Assembly: GCA_947630695.1 (NCBI GenBank)
Contig: CANRIM010000005.1
Span: forward strand, 1 to 64,000
DNA length: 64,000 nt
Direction: 5' to 3'
DNA from: an uncultured Lachnospiraceae bacterium
Lineage (GTDB): Bacteria > Bacillota > Clostridia > Lachnospirales > Lachnospiraceae
Numbering within the stretch: position 1 is the first letter of the stretch; each line of letters starts with the position of its first letter. Below are positions 61,315-64,000 of the stretch, piece by piece. The notes under the pieces were generated by a model. The model did no database searches. It had not been told where the DNA came from and saw only the letters and a program-made list of their open reading frames with translations. The translations under genes were made by a program, and so were the position numbers.

Positions 61315-61659
61315 ATGAACGATATTATCCGTAAAATCGAAGCAGAGCAGTGCAAAGAAACCATTCCGCAGTTTCAGGTAGGCGATACCGTCAAGGTATA
61401 CGCGAAGATCAAAGAGGGTAACAGAGAAAGAACCCAGATGTTTGAAGGCATCGTAATTAAAAAACAGGGCGGAAGCAACAGAGCAACCTTTACGGTTCGG
61501 AAAAATTCCAACGGCGTCGGCGTAGAAAAGACCTGGCCGATCCATTCTCCCCACATTGAAAAGGTGGATGTGATCCGCAGAGGTAAGGTTCGCCGGGCGA
61601 AGTTATATTACCTGCGCGACCGTGTAGGCAAGAAAGCCAAAGTAAAAGAGCGTATCTGA
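61315..61659 (+). CDS. rplS: 50S ribosomal protein L19
   Basis: Encodes 114 aa. [12 protein letters not shown] start, [28 protein letters not shown] and [21 protein letters not shown] are typical. Two adjacent ATGs at 61312 and 61315; AAGGAGG spacing favours 61315. The 107-bp leader before it includes the end of the inverted repeat and a TATATT-like box of unclear value. Confidence 0.97.
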   Translation: MNDIIRKIEAEQCKETIPQFQVGDTVKVYAKIKEGNRERTQMFEGIVIKKQGGSNRATFTVRKNSNGVGVEKTWPIHSPHIEKVDVIRRGKVRRAKLYYLRDRVGKKAKVKERI

Positions 61660-61664
61660 GAAAA

Positions 61665-61697
61665 AAAGGGCATACGAAGGTATGCCCTTTCATTTTC
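61665..61697 (+). terminator. Terminator of rplS
   Basis: AAAGGGCATAC pairs with GTATGCCCTTT around GAAG, followed by CATTTTCC. It separates rplS from the rbgA group. Confidence 0.82.
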
Positions 61698-61727
61698 CGG
61701 GCAGCCGGAGCAGTGAAGGAGACAGTG

Positions 61728-62582
61728 ATGAATATACAGTGGTATCCCGGTCATATGACCAAAGCGCGCAGGATGATCGAAGAAAATCTGAAGCTCATCG
61801 ATCTGTTTATCGAGCTTTTGGACGCCAGGGCGGTGGAAAGCTCCCAGAATCCCGACATCGCTTCCATGGGTGCGCAGAAATACCGGCTGATTCTGCTGAA
61901 CAAGGCAGATCTGGCCGACGACGCCTGCTGCCGGCAGTATCAGGAATATTTTGCCGCGAAAAACACCGGGGTTTTGTGTCTGGATTCCAGAAATCCCAAG
62001 TCCGTGGCGGCAGTGAAAGCCATGATTCCTGAAATCTGCAGGGAAAAGATCGAACGGGACCGCCGCAGAGGCATTAAAAACCGGCCGGTGCGGGCCATGG
62101 TTTTGGGGATCCCCAACGTGGGGAAATCCACCTTTATCAATTCCTTCGTGGGCAAGGGCTGTGCAAAAACGGGCAACAAGCCCGGGGTCACGAAGGGAAA
62201 ACAGTGGATCCGGATCGACAAAAACATCGAACTTTTGGATACGCCGGGGATTTTGTGGCCGAAATTTGAATCGGAGGAGACCGGCATACATCTGGCCATG
62301 ATCGGCTCCATCAATGACGACATCATACAGCTGGAGGAGCTGGCAGTGCTTTTGCTGTCTGATCTGCAGCAGCGCTATCCGGCCCTTCTGGAGAAAAAAT
62401 ATAACATCCGCGTTCAGGAGAAACAGCCGGTGGAACTGCTGGGGGAAATCGCGGGATTACGCAACTGTCTGAAAGCGGGCGGCGCCCCGGATCTGCTGAA
62501 GGCGTCCCGGCTGCTTCTGGAGGATTTCCGCAGCGGACGGATTGGAAAAATTTCTCTTGAATTTCCGCCCGGGAATCATTAA
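61728..62582 (+). CDS. rbgA: Ribosome biogenesis GTPase RbgA (YlqF)
   Basis: Circularly permuted GTPase for 50S assembly; 284 aa. Order of motifs is G4 (NKADLADD), then G1 (GIPNVGKSTFINSF), then G3 (DTPGILWP), which is diagnostic. WYPGHMTKARRMI at the start and a C-terminal RNA-binding helix region. AAGGAG precedes 61728. A lepB gene often found between rplS and rbgA is absent. Confidence 0.96.
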   Translation: MNIQWYPGHMTKARRMIEENLKLIDLFIELLDARAVESSQNPDIASMGAQKYRLILLNKADLADDACCRQYQEYFAAKNTGVLCLDSRNPKSVAAVKAMIPEICREKIERDRRRGIKNRPVRAMVLGIPNVGKSTFINSFVGKGCAKTGNKPGVTKGKQWIRIDKNIELLDTPGILWPKFESEETGIHLAMIGSINDDIIQLEELAVLLLSDLQQRYPALLEKKYNIRVQEKQPVELLGEIAGLRNCLKAGGAPDLLKASRLLLEDFRSGRIGKISLEFPPGNH

Positions 62583-62616
62583 AATCTTGAATAGAACACA
62601 GGCGGGAGTAAACGGA

Positions 62617-63396
62617 ATGGAAAAAAGCATTGCGGAGATTAAAAATGAATTAAAGGCAGCATCTGCAGAAGAGCTGCCTTCTTTTATCCCGCGCTACGAA
62701 GGGGACGAAAGAAAGGGCGTGCAGGCCGCCGTGGCAGCGGCAAGGAAGCGGCTGCAAAAGATGGAGGCGGAAAAAGCGCGTCTGTTTGAAATGTATACCT
62801 TTGAGCGGCAGTACAGCGACTGCGGGCTGATCTGCGGCATCGACGAGGCGGGCAGAGGCCCGCTGGCAGGACCGGTGGTGGCAGGAGCTGTGATTCTGCC
62901 CAAAGACTGCGATATTCTGTATCTGAATGATTCCAAGCAGTTAAGCGCCGCCCACAGAGAGGCGCTGTATGAGGAGATCTGCGCAAAGGCGGTCAGCTGG
63001 GCCGTGGGCTGTGTCAGCCATGAAAGAATCGATGAAATCAATATCCTGCAGGCCACCTACGAAGCCATGCGGTTGGCCATAAAAGGATTAAAGGTTACGC
63101 CGGATCTGCTGCTCAACGATGCGGTGCGGATCCCGCAGGTGCCTGTCCGGCAGCTGCCCATCATCAAAGGAGACGCAAGGAGCGCCTCCATTGCGGCGGC
63201 CAGCATTGTAGCGAAGGTCACAAGGGATCGGATGATGCTGGCGTATGATGCATGTTATCCGGAATACGGGTTTGCCGTGCACAAGGGATACGGGACGGCG
63301 GCCCATATCGAAGCGATTCGAAAGTACGGACCCTGCCCCATTCACAGGAAGAGTTTTATACAGCATTTTACGGAAGGGGAACCTTTTGGAAAATAA
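62617..63396 (+). CDS. rnhB: Ribonuclease HII
   Basis: Removes RNA from RNA-DNA hybrids; 259 aa with a helical N-terminal extension of about 70 residues that is common in Firmicutes. Active-site blocks: CGIDEAGRGPLAGPVVAGA (Asp-Glu), LNDSKQLSAAHREALY, LLNDAVRIP (Asp) and SIAAASIVAKVTRD. The in-frame start at 62542 lies within rbgA and is not used. yraN overlaps its end. Confidence 0.95.
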   Translation: MEKSIAEIKNELKAASAEELPSFIPRYEGDERKGVQAAVAAARKRLQKMEAEKARLFEMYTFERQYSDCGLICGIDEAGRGPLAGPVVAGAVILPKDCDILYLNDSKQLSAAHREALYEEICAKAVSWAVGCVSHERIDEINILQATYEAMRLAIKGLKVTPDLLLNDAVRIPQVPVRQLPIIKGDARSASIAAASIVAKVTRDRMMLAYDACYPEYGFAVHKGYGTAAHIEAIRKYGPCPIHRKSFIQHFTEGEPFGK

Positions 63397-63730
63397 CAGA
63401 ATCAAGGGCCGCCGGTACGAAGAGAAGGCGGCGGATTATCTGACGGCGGAAGGCTGTGAGATTCTGGCGCGCAATGAACGGCTTTCCCGGTATGAGATCG
63501 ATCTGATTGCCCGGGAAGGGGACGTGATCGTTTTTGTGGAAGTCAAGTACCGGATGGATGAAGGTTTCGGCAGCGGGCTGGAGGCGGTGGATGCGCGGAA
63601 GCGCAGCCGGATCCGGGCGGCGGCGAAAGAATATCTGTACCGGCACAGGAATTTATACGGCCTGCCGTGCCGTTTTGACGTGATTTCCTTTTCGGGAGAT
63701 CAGATGATACATATCAGGGAGGCGTTTTGA
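63386..63730 (+). CDS. YraN family nuclease-like protein (UPF0102)
   Basis: Encodes 114 aa with an endonuclease-like fold. The conserved pattern is EEKAADYLTAEGCEILARNE, then EIDLIAREGDVIVFVEVKYR, with the Glu-Asp-Glu-x-Lys catalytic-type motif. The likely start is TTG at 63386, with AAGGGG upstream, overlapping rnhB. Biological role not settled; neighbour of rnhB in many genomes. Confidence 0.88.
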   Translation: MENNRIKGRRYEEKAADYLTAEGCEILARNERLSRYEIDLIAREGDVIVFVEVKYRMDEGFGSGLEAVDARKRSRIRAAAKEYLYRHRNLYGLPCRFDVISFSGDQMIHIREAF

Positions 63731-63734
63731 CCGG

Positions 63735-64000
63735 ATGGGAGAAAAAGCGGTATTACATCGAAAAGATCAGGTATGGTATTATACGTTTCCGCTGCTTTCC
63801 GAAACCGGGCTGACGGAACATGCCTTTTCCACCCGGAAGGGCGGCATCAGCGAAGGCTGTTTCAGGTTCATGAATCTGTCTGCCCGCTCGGGCGACAGTC
63901 CGGAAAATGTCCGGCGCAACCTGTCCATTTTCTGCGAAGCTCTTGGGTGGGATCCGGCCCGGATCGTTGCGTCTAACCAGACCCATTCCACGGCGGTAAA
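63735..64000 (+). CDS. pgeF: Peptidoglycan editing factor PgeF / YfiH family, partial
   Basis: The window ends inside this gene; 88 codons are present. HAFSTRKGGIS and, near the edge, VASNQTHSTAV are diagnostic of the PgeF (YlmD/YfiH, multicopper-polyphenol-oxidase-like) family that removes mis-incorporated residues from peptidoglycan precursors or acts on nucleosides. The ATG at 63735 has GGGAGG about 12 bases upstream, just after yraN. It is the last gene in the window. Confidence 0.85.
   Translation, partial: MGEKAVLHRKDQVWYYTFPLLSETGLTEHAFSTRKGGISEGCFRFMNLSARSGDSPENVRRNLSIFCEALGWDPARIVASNQTHSTAV

Overview
The window is chromosome from an anaerobic, low-to-mid-GC Firmicute. It is most likely a Lachnospiraceae-type gut Clostridium. 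This is inferred from the six-gene Rnf complex, the biotin-dependent Na+-pumping decarboxylase genes, the Pta-AckA acetate pathway, the cmk-ispH-rpsA and plsX-acpP-rnc-smc-ftsY / ylxM-ffh-rpsP-khpA-rimM-trmD-rplS-rbgA-rnhB-yraN gene orders, the cysteine-containing L32, strong AGGAGG ribosome sites and sigma-A promoters with 17-bp spacing. I see no prophage, insertion sequence, CRISPR array, rRNA or tRNA.

Layout. 0.1-5 kb: amino-acid ABC transporter, membrane acyltransferase, aroB. 5-9.5 kb: EF-G-like GTPase, a triplicated 84-bp structured repeat, three small uncharacterised genes and an intracellular subtilisin. 9.5-22.8 kb: P-type ATPase, eukaryote-type NADP isocitrate dehydrogenase, a membrane-anchored protein divergent from a dockerin-bearing transglutaminase, deoD-deoB, two D,D-carboxypeptidases, a metallophosphoesterase and scpAB. 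22.9-28.3 kb: carboxyltransferase, OadG-like, biotin carrier, OadB and OadA genes, which together look like a Na+-pumping decarboxylase or transcarboxylase. 28.4-34.3 kb: YihY, HI0933-type flavoprotein, cmk, ispH, rpsA and a RNase H-fold nuclease. 34.4-41 kb: rnfCDGEA, a structured spacer, rnfB, and an orphan rhaA. 41.1-42.6 kb: a RelB-like antitoxin whose toxin has collapsed to 15 codons, and tmcAL. 42.8-46.6 kb: an AT-rich accessory cluster (small secreted protein, lipoprotein, two ABC-2-type permeases, ATPase). 46.7-64 kb: pta-ackA, then the lipid, ribosome and secretion housekeeping block, ending inside pgeF.

How it fits together. Rnf couples reduced ferredoxin and NAD+ to an ion gradient, and the OadB-type decarboxylase couples decarboxylation to Na+ export, so the organism probably runs an ion-motive economy beside substrate-level ATP from Pta-AckA.

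The most novel material is non-coding. Family A is an 84-bp two-hairpin unit: three tandem copies near 7.3 kb, an inverted copy near 61.2 kb, a solo hairpin near 51.95 kb and a doubtful relic near 16.0 kb. Its copies differ by base-pair-preserving changes. Family B is a stem-loop with a conserved CTTG loop and compensatory stem changes. It occurs twice, each time inside an ion-pump operon (oadB/oadA and rnfA/rnfB). The best candidate for an undescribed protein system is the 42.8-46.6 kb secreted-peptide/ABC cluster. All family assignments come from reading motifs by eye; no database was searched.
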